Source of the DNA: a virus
Strand: one strand, 5' to 3'
Virus record (IMG/VR): IMGVR_UViG_3300045107_000106
Coordinates: 43,080-107,079 of that record
Length of the DNA: 64,000 bases
Within the stretch, counting starts at the first letter, position 1. Each line of letters opens with the position of its first letter. Of the stretch, positions 8,169 to 15,572 are shown piece after piece. The notes beneath the pieces are model-generated. The model was not told the origin of the DNA, did no database searches, and saw only the letters and a program-made list of their open reading frames with translations. A program made the position numbers and the translations under genes.

Positions 8169-9539
8169 ATGTCGAATATGAAGCACCCCATCATGGGGTA
8201 CGAGAACCTGCACCGCCACTCCGAGTACAGTCTGCTGGACGGGTTCGCAAAGGTCGGCGAGTACGCCGCCTACTCCAAAGAGGCAAACCAGCGTTACCTC
8301 TGCATCACCGACCACGGCGTCATGGGGGCCGTTCCGCAGCAGGTCGGCGAGTCCGAAAAGCACGGCCTGAAGCCCATCTTCGGCATCGAGTTCTACATCA
8401 ACCCGATGCAGCCCAAGTCCGAGTACCGTGAGCAGAACGCCGAATTCCGTAAGGGGTTGGGCACCGAGGAAGAACAGAAGCGGTTCGACAAGAGTCACCA
8501 CCTGCTCGGCATCGCCCGCACCAACCAGGGCTACACCAACCTCGTGCGGCTGAGTACCTGGGCCTGGGTTCACGGCTACTACCGTCGGCCCCGCATCAAC
8601 CACGACATCCTGAATCAGTACAAAGAAGGGATCATCTTCACGAGTACCTGTGCCAACAGTGAAATCGCCAACGCCTTCTTCGACCACGGCGAGGAAGCGG
8701 GGATGGCGAAGGTGCAGCAGTACATCGACTTCTTCGGGAAAGAGAACTTCTTCCTCGAACTGATGATGCTCGACTTCAAGATGCAGAAGCCCTACGACGC
8801 CTTCCTGCTACGGGCGATGGATCGGTTCGGCCTGCAAGTCCTGCTCTCCACCGACTGCCACTACTGCAAGAAGGAACACGCCCTGAACCAGCGGATGATG
8901 CTCATGGTTCAGACGGGCCGGACCATGCAGGAGATCGAAGCCCTCGTCGCTTCGGGTGCGGCCGACGACCTGTTCGAGCTTCAGGACACGAACCTGTGGA
9001 TGAAGACCGAAGATGAGATGAACCAGATGTGGGAGGAGAAGTACCAGGACACCATCGACTACGAAATCTTCAAGTGTGCGAAGGCGAACACGGTGAAGGT
9101 GTGCGAGATGTGTGCCGGGGTGCAGATCGACCGGGGCATCAAGCTGCCGATTGAGGAAGACGAAAAGAAGCAGTTGATGAAGTTGATCCGGGAGGGCGTG
9201 GACCGGCGGAAGGTGCCGATGACCCGCCAGTACCTTGACCGAATCAAGGAAGAGTACCAACTGATCTGTGACAAGGGGTTCGCCTCGTACTTCCTGATTC
9301 AGAAGAAGATGGTGGATGAGGCGTTGCGGGTGTGCCCGGAGATTTACGGGTTTCAGGACTCGTCGATGGCCCGAGGGCCGGGGCGGGGGTCAGTAGGCGG
9401 CTCGCTGGTCGCCTACTGTCTGGACATTCACGATCTCGATCCGATCAAGCACGGGCTGCTGTTCTCTCGGTTCCTCAGCCCGGCTCGTGGTGGTAAGCAG
9501 ATGAAAACTCGCTTCTCGCTTAGCCCCTGCGGCGGTTAA
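8169..9539 (+). CDS. dnaE: DNA polymerase III alpha subunit, N-terminal half (PHP domain and start of palm)
   Basis: A 456-residue protein holding the first part of a C-family polymerase. The PHP domain has intact metal-ligand motifs: HRH at 15-17, TDHG at 47-50, GIEFY at about 72-76, and STDCHY near 225. The palm motif GPGRGS at 403-408 continues into SLVAYCLDIHDLDPI and GLLFSRFLSPARGG. The protein then stops after a short unrelated tail (KQMKTRFSLSPCGG), just before the place where the catalytic PDxDxD motif would follow. That motif is in the separate gene at 21703. ATG 8169 is chosen because AGGGAAGG stands in front of it; an ATG at 8112 precedes the terminator. No intein-like sequence is seen at the end. 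The 3' end overlaps a convergent gene by 20 bases. Confidence 0.92.
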   Translation: MSNMKHPIMGYENLHRHSEYSLLDGFAKVGEYAAYSKEANQRYLCITDHGVMGAVPQQVGESEKHGLKPIFGIEFYINPMQPKSEYREQNAEFRKGLGTEEEQKRFDKSHHLLGIARTNQGYTNLVRLSTWAWVHGYYRRPRINHDILNQYKEGIIFTSTCANSEIANAFFDHGEEAGMAKVQQYIDFFGKENFFLELMMLDFKMQKPYDAFLLRAMDRFGLQVLLSTDCHYCKKEHALNQRMMLMVQTGRTMQEIEALVASGAADDLFELQDTNLWMKTEDEMNQMWEEKYQDTIDYEIFKCAKANTVKVCEMCAGVQIDRGIKLPIEEDEKKQLMKLIREGVDRRKVPMTRQYLDRIKEEYQLICDKGFASYFLIQKKMVDEALRVCPEIYGFQDSSMARGPGRGSVGGSLVAYCLDIHDLDPIKHGLLFSRFLSPARGGKQMKTRFSLSPCGG

Positions 9540-10362
9540 GTGCCCGCATCAGGTGTTCCATAGCAGGCGGCATGGGCTTCTTCGGAAGTGCCATGCCGCT
9601 GTCGTCCATAGCGTTCGGATCGACGGCAGCCGGATCACCGTCCAGGGTCATCTCGTCGCCCATCCCGTCTTCATCTCCCGGCAGCGGTTCTTCGTCGCCG
9701 TCGTGCTGCATCTGGCCCAGGAAGTCCATGTCGTCGTCGCCGAGGGTGGCGTCTTCGTCACCCATCTCGCCGTCGTCGCCCATGTCCTCTTCGGCGTCCG
9801 GGTCGTCCATCCCGTCCATTCCCATACCGTCTTCGTCATCGAATTCGGAGAGTCCAAAGTCCTCGTAAGGCGGGGCGACTTCTTCCTTCTTCAGTGCGCT
9901 GACGAGCTTGCGGCTCAGGGTCGGGCCGAAGTCCTTATTAGCCATCACTTCGGCAAGGTGCTTGAAGGTGTCGTTGTGGGTGAACATTTCCGCAACCACC
10001 ACGCCCATCGCACCACGACGCTTCAGGTCGGCGATCAGGTGTTCGGCCAGGAACGGGTTATCAGCGATGGCGGCGGCAGCGGCCTTCACTGCTTGAATGC
10101 CCTCAGCGGTCGGAATCTTGACGTTCTTGCAGGTCTTCTCCGGGTCGTACTTGAGAGCCGAATCGCCCTCGTCGCCGAAGCCCTTCGTGGCCTTTTTGAG
10201 CTTTTTGCCGCCGTCAGCGTAGTGCTTCGGGGTGTACTGTGCGTTCCCCTTCGGCGGTTGTTTGGATTTGCCGGACGGCATATCTACTTTGTCAGCGACA
10301 TCCTTAACAACAGGCTTATCAAGCTTACCGCTGCTGCTCAGGTATTCAGAAAAAATTCCCAT
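9520..10362 (-). CDS. Acidic low-complexity late protein
   Basis: A 280-residue protein. It starts MGIFSEYLSSSGK, a weak relative of the capsid-targeting-like start seen in other minus-strand genes here. A Lys/Pro/Gly-rich stretch and a helical middle (about 85-165) follow. The C-terminal third is extremely acidic with Gly-Met-Asp repeats (DDEDGMGMDGMDDPDAEEDM and onward) and ends PPAMEHLMRALNRRRG. Such acidic, low-complexity composition fits a scaffold, a head core component or a protein bound to basic partners, but none is demonstrated. It has a late-like nonamer (CTAAATAAC) upstream and is isolated among plus-strand genes. It converges with the polymerase N-half gene. Confidence 0.7.
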   Translation of the reverse strand: MGIFSEYLSSSGKLDKPVVKDVADKVDMPSGKSKQPPKGNAQYTPKHYADGGKKLKKATKGFGDEGDSALKYDPEKTCKNVKIPTAEGIQAVKAAAAAIADNPFLAEHLIADLKRRGAMGVVVAEMFTHNDTFKHLAEVMANKDFGPTLSRKLVSALKKEEVAPPYEDFGLSEFDDEDGMGMDGMDDPDAEEDMGDDGEMGDEDATLGDDDMDFLGQMQHDGDEEPLPGDEDGMGDEMTLDGDPAAVDPNAMDDSGMALPKKPMPPAMEHLMRALNRRRG

Positions 10363-10375
10363 GTTTTCACCTGTG

Positions 10376-10384
10376 GTTATTTAG
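10376..10384 (-). promoter_or_regulatory. T4-late-like promoter element (CTAAATAAC, imperfect)
   Basis: Eight of nine positions fit the nTAnATACY pattern; 13 bases upstream of the ATG at 10362. Confidence 0.35.
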
Positions 10385-10416
10385 CACGATCCGACTCATT
10401 TAGATCGGAGGTATCT

Positions 10417-10677
10417 ATGAACGAACAGAAAGAAATCAACCTATTCGAGCGGCATGACCCGTTCTCGAACGGCCAAGTATTCGACGCCAACGCCGTCACC
10501 TACGACCAGGACGGGGACTACTGGAAGCAGCTTTACTGGCTCCAGCGGCACATCGTCCAGTCTTTCCGCAAGGCCAACCTCCCGAACAGATTGGCTAAGG
10601 ACTACGCCGCCCGCTACGGCCGAGACATCCTCGACCGGGCGAAGGCTAAGAGCCTCCCGACGGAACCGGCCGTTTAA
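10417..10677 (+). CDS. Small hypothetical protein
   Basis: An 86-residue protein starting at ATG 10417 behind a strong site (CGGAGG). The sequence is rich in aromatic and charged residues (NLFERHDPFSNGQVFDAN, DYWKQLYWLQRHIVQSFR) and probably helical in its C-terminal half. No family is recognised. Its last four bases overlap a convergent minus-strand gene. Confidence 0.7.
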   Translation: MNEQKEINLFERHDPFSNGQVFDANAVTYDQDGDYWKQLYWLQRHIVQSFRKANLPNRLAKDYAARYGRDILDRAKAKSLPTEPAV

Positions 10678-10988
10678 GTATTCTCATCCCAGCAGATGTC
10701 CGGGTTGAAGTAAGTGATGTGGGCGGGAGAAGTGGCTTCAAAGTCCTTGAGCCGCTTCGACTTTTTGGCATATCTTTCATATTTCCGTTGCGCAGCGGAC
10801 ATCTTGCTGGCGGGGTTACACGAACTCGCCAAATTTCCGCCCGTGTAAGGCACGTCTAACACATTCCCGCAGTCCGGGAACCTAGCCGCCGTTCCGGTCG
10901 GCGACTTTCCGACCAACGGCACGATGAACCCCAAAACCGGGGACACGTTCTCGGAACTGTAGTCCGCTTTTGAATCTGGGCAGGCCAT
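10674..10988 (-). CDS. Small hypothetical late protein
   Basis: A 104-residue protein with a very strong ribosome binding site (AAAGGAGGAG). It has a cysteine-containing N-terminal half (MACPDSKADY, FPDCGNVLDVPYTGGNLASSC) and a basic middle (QRKYERYAKKSKRLKDFE). The family is unknown. A late-like nonamer (CTACATACT) lies 32 bases upstream of the start, as for the other isolated minus-strand genes. Confidence 0.65.
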   Translation of the reverse strand: MACPDSKADYSSENVSPVLGFIVPLVGKSPTGTAARFPDCGNVLDVPYTGGNLASSCNPASKMSAAQRKYERYAKKSKRLKDFEATSPAHITYFNPDICWDENT

Positions 10989-11020
10989 ACTCCTCCTTTA
11001 CGTCCTAAGCCACTCGTGGT

Positions 11021-11029
11021 AGTATGTAG
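11021..11029 (-). promoter_or_regulatory. T4-late-like promoter element (CTACATACT)
   Basis: Matches nTAnATACY upstream of the gene starting at 10988. Confidence 0.4.
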
Positions 11030-11046
11030 TGCCAAAGGAGGCACAT

Positions 11047-11349
11047 ATGCGATTAGTAAAACTGCTGCTCGTTCCGGTCCTGGCCCTCTGTCTGACGGGC
11101 TGTGGCGGGTGCCGGGAGCGGCCGAAAGAGGAGCAAGAAGAGAAGCAGCGGCAGTACGTCCCCATCCTGGTGTGCGAAAAGGACGGGGTGCGGGTGTACA
11201 AGGTGTACGACTCGACCGAAGGCGGCACGAGCTACATCTACTTCACCGTGCCCGTCGGGACGACGCACTGGACGACCGAGGACAGCGAAGGTAACGTGAC
11301 CCACCACCAAGTTGCCGGTCCGCAGACCGGGGCACCCAAGAAGAAGTGA
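11047..11349 (+). CDS. Putative lipoprotein
   Basis: A 100-residue protein. It has a lipoprotein signal peptide (MRLVKLLLVPVLALCLTGCG; lipobox LTGC, cysteine at 19) followed by a charged, Gln/Glu-rich linker and a small strand-rich domain (VCEKDGVRVYKVYDS, SYIYFTVPVG). AAAGGAGG stands just upstream of the chosen ATG. Export and lipid attachment are inferred from the signal. Phage lipoproteins often act in superinfection exclusion or lysis, but nothing here decides between them. It starts a plus-strand run that continues to the ADP-ribosylglycohydrolase. Confidence 0.75.
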   Translation: MRLVKLLLVPVLALCLTGCGGCRERPKEEQEEKQRQYVPILVCEKDGVRVYKVYDSTEGGTSYIYFTVPVGTTHWTTEDSEGNVTHHQVAGPQTGAPKKK

Positions 11350-11356
11350 GGACGCC

Positions 11357-11494
11357 ATGCGGTATCACATCTACGTCTGGTCGGAAGAGGGTGATATCCG
11401 GTACTGTAAGTCGGTGAACACGAAGGAGTCGGTGGATGCCCTCCTCTCGGAACTCCGAAGCATCGGCTTCGGGTGCGAATACCTCGCTTGGTAA
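11357..11494 (+). CDS. Very small hypothetical protein
   Basis: A 45-residue protein (MRYHIYVWSEEGDIRYCKSV and onward) starting 8 bases after the lipoprotein stop with GAGGA in front. The pattern of an initial strand (YHIYVW) then a helix (SVDALLSELRSIG) suggests a small alpha/beta fold. No family is recognised. Confidence 0.6.
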   Translation: MRYHIYVWSEEGDIRYCKSVNTKESVDALLSELRSIGFGCEYLAW

Positions 11495-11506
11495 AGGACA
11501 ACTCTC

Positions 11507-12388
11507 ATGATGCTGGAACTCGCAGTCGCCGACGCCTACGGGGCATGTTTTGAAACCCTGTCGGCAAAGGACATCGGCGACACGAACGACCTGTCCTACC
11601 ACAAGCGACTCCAGCCGTCGATCATCAAGCGGGGTAAGTACACCGACGACGCCCAGATGAGCATCGGCGTGGCCGAAGCTATTCTGGAACGGGACGAGTG
11701 GACGAAGCCCTACCTCGCCCAGAAGTTCGTCGATGTCTTCCGCCGTGACCCCCGACGGGGCTACACCGGCCCGTTCTTCAACATCTTGACCGAGTGCCAG
11801 ACCGGCGGCGACCTTCTCTCGAAAGTGGACGGCAAGAGCCGCAAGGGCGGCGGCTGCATGAGGGCCGGGCCGTGCGGCCTCTACCCGACGCTGGAAGAGG
11901 TTCAGGAACGGGCCGTCGAGCAGGCGAAGATCACCCACAACTCTGTCGTCGGCGTCATGAGTGCCGCTGCTGCGGCGTTCATGGTTCACTACTTCGCCTA
12001 CGATTTGGGAGAGAAAGCCGACCTACGGGAATGGCTGCACAACAACAACTTCCCGTCGAAAGTCACCGGGGCTATCGACGACCCGGAGGGCGAGTTCCGT
12101 GTTTGGGAACCCGGCCAGAAGGTCGGCAACTTCGGCTGGAGTGTCGTCCTGGCTGCTCTCGCCGCCATCGAGCGGACCGATTCCCTGGCCGAGTGCCTGA
12201 AGCAGTGCGTGGCCTGGGGCGGCGACACGGACACGGTGGCGACCGTCGCCCTGGCTGCGGCGTCCTGGTCGAAGGAGATGAAGAAGGACATGCCGCAGGG
12301 ACTTGTTGACATGTTGGAGAACGGCAGGTATGGTAGGGACTACCTGATCGAGTTGGATAACAAACTGAAGGCCAAGTTCGGCCTGTAA
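11507..12388 (+). CDS. ADP-ribosylglycohydrolase (DraG/ARH family)
   Basis: A 293-residue protein of the ADP-ribosyl-(dinitrogenase reductase) hydrolase family. These enzymes remove ADP-ribose from arginine or other acceptors using a two-metal centre. The first metal motif, YTDDAQMSIG, is at about residues 45-54 and the second, GGDTDTVA, at about 235-242; both are intact. Inner helices (HNSVVGVMSAAAAAFMVH, WSVVLAALAAIERT) also fit. The gene follows small unknown genes with a short gap. Likely roles are reversing ADP-ribosylation of host or phage targets, or countering a host ADP-ribosylating defence; neither is shown by the sequence. Confidence 0.88.
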   Translation: MMLELAVADAYGACFETLSAKDIGDTNDLSYHKRLQPSIIKRGKYTDDAQMSIGVAEAILERDEWTKPYLAQKFVDVFRRDPRRGYTGPFFNILTECQTGGDLLSKVDGKSRKGGGCMRAGPCGLYPTLEEVQERAVEQAKITHNSVVGVMSAAAAAFMVHYFAYDLGEKADLREWLHNNNFPSKVTGAIDDPEGEFRVWEPGQKVGNFGWSVVLAALAAIERTDSLAECLKQCVAWGGDTDTVATVALAAASWSKEMKKDMPQGLVDMLENGRYGRDYLIELDNKLKAKFGL

Positions 12389-12400
12389 ACGGAGTCGGCT

Positions 12401-12619
12401 ATGGATGGCCTCAAGAACCTGCTAGTCTACATCTGCCTGTTCACGGGCTTCCCGTTCGCATGGCTCTACGTTAAGCTGTTCTCGTCCCGGCCGAGGCACG
12501 GCGGCTTCCTCGAAAACCTCGGCACCGTCGTCCTGGCGATCTGGATCGGCGTAGCCATGTGGATCGTGGCATTCGTCGCCTTCGCCTGTTTCGGAATCTA
12601 CAAAGCAATCTGCGGGTAA
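12401..12619 (+). CDS. Small two-helix membrane protein
   Basis: A 72-residue protein with two hydrophobic segments (about 6-25, LLVYICLFTGFPFAWLYVKL; about 43-68, VVLAIWIGVAMWIVAFVAFA) joined by a short basic loop (SSRPRHGG). It has the size and topology of small phage membrane proteins, including class II holins, but no lysis genes lie beside it. Start ATG is preceded by CGGAG. Confidence 0.65.
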   Translation: MDGLKNLLVYICLFTGFPFAWLYVKLFSSRPRHGGFLENLGTVVLAIWIGVAMWIVAFVAFACFGIYKAICG

Positions 12620-12622
12620 ACC

Positions 12623-13354
12623 ATGTTCCCTAGCGGCATTAACGAACTGGCGAAGAATGTCCCTCTGCCGAAGTACCAGGAACTCCGCATCCTCCTGATG
12701 CCGATTGTCCTGGGGGACGCCAGCACGAACCCGTACCCCGACTGCAACCCGATGTTGGAAGTGATGGCAGCGGTCCAGCCCCAGCACAAGGGGAAGGTCT
12801 GTTACCTGACTATCGACCAGAAGGGTGTTCCGGCTGGGAAGACGCACCGTCGTGCCGGGCTGCACGTTGACGGCTACCCGTACACCGAAGCCGACAAGCG
12901 GATGCTGGACGGCGGATACATTACCTCTGGCGCTGGCGGCATCTGGGCGGCAAACGCCCACGGCGGCACCTGGGGCGGTGGTGGTGGCTGGGGAGGCGGT
13001 AATTCCGCTCTCTACTGGCACATGGGTAACGGCTTGCTGACGGTTTCGAGCGTCGAGGGCTGTGTCGCCTGGAACCAGGAATTCCCCGGCGAGCCGAAGG
13101 TCGAAGGGGATTGTGAACATCTTCGGGAACACTGCAAGGAGGAGTGTAAGGTCGTACTCAAAGCGAATACCCTCTACTGGATGAGTCCGGGGTGCGTCCA
13201 CGAGTCGCTGCCGCAGCCGGTGGACGTGATCCGCACCTTCGTGCGGCTCTCGCTGCCGTCTAAGTGCGATTGGTACGAGGGTTGTACTCCGAACCCGCTC
13301 GGCGTGAAGCCGACGGGGAAGATCAGCCGCCGTCGCCGCTTCTTGGACGTGTAA
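12623..13354 (+). CDS. Hypothetical protein, possible Fe(II)/2-oxoglutarate oxygenase-like fold
   Basis: A 243-residue protein. A His-x-Asp motif (AGLHVDGYPY, about 74-83), a later histidine (MSPGCVHESLPQ, about 190-201) and a downstream arginine (VIRTFVRLSLPS) follow the spacing order of the cupin-type HxD...H...R iron-binding core of 2OG oxygenases. Between them lies a glycine-rich stretch (GGTWGGGGGWGGGNSALYWH). The match is by motif order only; a cupin without that activity is equally possible. It is the last gene before the tmRNA promoter. Confidence 0.45.
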   Translation: MFPSGINELAKNVPLPKYQELRILLMPIVLGDASTNPYPDCNPMLEVMAAVQPQHKGKVCYLTIDQKGVPAGKTHRRAGLHVDGYPYTEADKRMLDGGYITSGAGGIWAANAHGGTWGGGGGWGGGNSALYWHMGNGLLTVSSVEGCVAWNQEFPGEPKVEGDCEHLREHCKEECKVVLKANTLYWMSPGCVHESLPQPVDVIRTFVRLSLPSKCDWYEGCTPNPLGVKPTGKISRRRRFLDV

Positions 13355-13363
13355 TTTTTCTGG

Positions 13364-13391
13364 TTGACAATCACCGAACCGAGGGTATAAA
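13364..13391 (+). promoter_or_regulatory. Sigma70-type promoter of the tmRNA
   Basis: TTGACA at 13364-13369 and TATAAA at 13386-13391 with a 16-base spacer, 12 bases before the mature tmRNA 5' end. The -10 region also reads TATAAATA, the T4 late core, so it might serve both host and late phage polymerase. Confidence 0.8.
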
Positions 13392-13403
13392 TAGGGTGTG
13401 CAT

Positions 13404-13797
13404 GGGGCCGCTCCGGTATCGAACCGGCGTCAACGGCCGAAAGGACTTGCGTAGTGGTTGGTCGGTGGGCCACTTAAAAAAGCCGACTAAGCCTTAACTG
13501 GCGATACTCTCAGAATGGCTGCCTGAGTTGTGCCCTCGCAAGGGGGCACCGCAATAGCGGCCAAATGAGTCTTCGGACTCAGGGACTCACAGAAGCGATG
13601 CTCCAAGCGTCTGTGTTTCTCACGCCAAAAAGGAGACGAAGCCTAGTGAGTGTCGGTTGTAGCTAGGCGGGTCGCTAACCGAGAATCCCGGTGGTTTTGC
13701 CAGTTGTACGGCACCGTGGATTATCAACAACTGGATACACGCATAAACGCCTTCGGAAGTTCGCTTGGTCACAGGGGTTCGACTCCCCTCGGCTCCA
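13404..13797 (+). ncRNA. ssrA: Transfer-messenger RNA (tmRNA)
   Basis: The 394-base RNA has a tRNA-like acceptor stem (GGGGCCG at 13404-13410 pairing with CGGCTCC at 13790-13796, one G-T pair). It also has a T arm with the TTCGACT loop closed by AGGGG/CCCCT at 13773-13789. The conserved AAAAAGCCG segment lies just before the tag reading frame. The tag starts at GGC 13500 and reads GDTLRMAA followed by TGA (13524-13526); an A at position -4 of the resume codon fits the known rule. CCA is not encoded (the DNA reads CTA after the discriminator A). tmRNA with SmpB rescues stalled ribosomes and adds a degradation tag. No smpB is visible in the window, so host SmpB is presumably used. Confidence 0.93.
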
Positions 13798-13802
13798 CTA
13801 AG

Positions 13803-13848
13803 AAAACCCTCCGGCTCCACTGAAAAGTGGCCGGAGGGTTTCTCTTTT
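13803..13848 (+). terminator. Rho-independent terminator of the tmRNA
   Basis: A long stem formed by AAACCCTCCGGC and its complement with an inner CCACT/AGTGG stem and GAAA loop, followed by TTTCTCTTTT. Confidence 0.85.
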
Positions 13849-13853
13849 AGTGC

Positions 13854-14414
13854 ATGTCTACAACACAAGTCACCTGTGCCCACTGCGGCACGTCATTCTC
13901 CAAACGCACAGCAGAAGTTAATCGCTCAGTCAAGCTGGGCCGTAAACACTACTGCAATCGTTCTTGCATGGGGAAAGACCAACTCGACCACATGCCGTTA
14001 GTAAAGCGTGCCAATGCCCAGCACCTTCGAGGCCACGAGAGCAACCGCAAAGACGAGTACAGCCCGTTCCGCTGGCACTTCCGCAATGCGATCCGCCGCT
14101 CACAAGAGTCGGATCGCAAAGAATGCACGATCACCCTCGATGATCTGAAGAAGCAGTGGGACGACCAGAAAGGAAAGTGCCCGTACACTGGCTGGGAACT
14201 AAAGAACCTGCCAGATACCAACACCAAGAAGCAGCTTCCTCTTACACCAGACCGTGCGAGCCTGGACCGAAAGGATTCGTCAAAGGGATACGTCCCCGGC
14301 AACATCCAGTTCGTCTCGACGATGGCGAACTACGCCAAAAACCGCTGGGGAGATCAAGAGCTATTCGAGTTCTGTGCTGCGGTTTACAAGGGGCATGTTT
14401 CGGGTAAAATGTAG
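13854..14414 (+). CDS. HNH-type homing endonuclease candidate
   Basis: A 186-residue protein. The N-terminus has a zinc-ribbon-like cluster (VTCAHCGTSFSKR, HYCNRSCMGK; about 6-42). The C-terminal part has a motif set common in phage HNH-fold nucleases: KCPYTGWEL, then PDRASLDRKDSSKGY and PGNIQFVSTMANYAKN at about 115-165. Here LDRKDSSKGY takes the place of the central H-N segment. It starts 6 bases after the tmRNA terminator. Codon choice is less biased and more AT-containing than in the flanking genes, as expected for a mobile insertion. Its target is unknown; the nearby tmRNA is an obvious candidate. Confidence 0.72.
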   Translation: MSTTQVTCAHCGTSFSKRTAEVNRSVKLGRKHYCNRSCMGKDQLDHMPLVKRANAQHLRGHESNRKDEYSPFRWHFRNAIRRSQESDRKECTITLDDLKKQWDDQKGKCPYTGWELKNLPDTNTKKQLPLTPDRASLDRKDSSKGYVPGNIQFVSTMANYAKNRWGDQELFEFCAAVYKGHVSGKM

Positions 14415-14430
14415 CAGATAGGAGGACAAC

Positions 14431-15522
14431 ATGCCAGCGAAGAAGACGTACTCAGAAGTCGTTAAGTTCTTCCAAAAACAAGGCCATACACTCCTCACTG
14501 AAACCTACCTCGGTTGTAATCAAACTCTCACTTTCAAGTGTCGTTGCGGCGGCACCGGCACCACTACGTTCGCTATGATGCGTGCTATCGTCAACCGGGG
14601 GAATACGTCTGGTTGTAAAGAATGCCGTGGTGATCGCATCGGCGTCTCCAGCCGATTTACTATTGAGCATGCCAAACAAGTCTATGCCGATGCAGGCTGC
14701 AAGCTACTAGAAGATCAATACGTCAACCACATCACCCCTATGCGGTACATCTGCTTCTGCGGACGTGAGGGGCGGACGAGCTACAACTATTTCACCCAGC
14801 ACGGGCGGCATTGTAAACAATGCGGTTTTGAAAAACGCACTGAGAAAATCAAGTTCTCCCAAGAGGAGGTTGAAGCTATCTTCGAAGCAGAGAACTGTCT
14901 CCTCCTCGGCACATACACCGGCTATCACGATTACATTGATTACATCGCTCAATGTAATCACAAAAGTAACGTCACCCTACAGTATTTCCGAGTCGGGGGC
15001 GGTCGGCAGTGCTGGAAGTGCAGTTGGGAAAACAGGGGGTGGCGTGGCCCAGACTGGACTTTCGAGCAGGTCCGTGATTACGTCGCCTCCCACGGCTGCG
15101 TGCTGCTCTCCACCAGCTACAGCGGCGTGAAAGACCAGATTGAGTACCGCTGCATCTGTGGGTTTCAAACCGAAATCCGATTCAGCAACTTCAAAGAAGG
15201 ACACCGTTGCAAAGAATGTTCCAACCGGCTCGGTGGAGATCGCAGGCGGCACTCCTTCGAATTCGTCAAACTCTTCTTCCAAGAAGCGGGGTGCCGACTC
15301 CTCGCCGATGAGTACGTCGGAAAGGACACGGTGATGCCCTACATCTGCGTTTGCGGTCGAAAATCCAAAATCTGCTTCGCCAGCTTCGCCCGAGGGAGTC
15401 GCTGTAAAGACTGTGGGTTCGTGAAGATCAGTGAATCACAACAACTCGCTCGGCGGCTCTGGGAGGAGGCAGAACTAGGCGATCTGGACAAAATTCTCTC
15501 AGACCGCTTGCGTTGTGATTGA
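14431..15522 (+). CDS. Tandem zinc-cluster repeat protein, five repeats
   Basis: A 363-residue protein built of five repeats of about 60-65 residues. Each has the form F..V..F...GC.LL...Y......M.YIC.CGR......F..G..C..C, giving four cysteines (CxC...CxxC) per unit; one C is replaced by H in repeat 3 (AQCNHKSN). The C-terminal tail (ARRLWEEAELGDLDKILSDR) is shared with the next gene. The repeats look like treble-clef or zinc-ribbon modules that bind nucleic acid; no nuclease motif is seen. Strong site AGGAGG in front. It is probably the paralogue of the gene at 15573 and a passenger of the same mobile island as the HNH gene. Confidence 0.75.
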   Translation: MPAKKTYSEVVKFFQKQGHTLLTETYLGCNQTLTFKCRCGGTGTTTFAMMRAIVNRGNTSGCKECRGDRIGVSSRFTIEHAKQVYADAGCKLLEDQYVNHITPMRYICFCGREGRTSYNYFTQHGRHCKQCGFEKRTEKIKFSQEEVEAIFEAENCLLLGTYTGYHDYIDYIAQCNHKSNVTLQYFRVGGGRQCWKCSWENRGWRGPDWTFEQVRDYVASHGCVLLSTSYSGVKDQIEYRCICGFQTEIRFSNFKEGHRCKECSNRLGGDRRRHSFEFVKLFFQEAGCRLLADEYVGKDTVMPYICVCGRKSKICFASFARGSRCKDCGFVKISESQQLARRLWEEAELGDLDKILSDRLRCD

Positions 15523-15572
15523 GTTGTGTTTAAGATGTGTTTGTGTTGAGGAGACGAGGCAAGGAGGCCGGA

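Noticed and set aside
9480-9539. Intein N-fragment at the end of the polymerase N-half
   Set aside because: The tail after RFLSPARGG is only 14 residues and has no intein block A; the C-half has no HN-C/S/T junction either.
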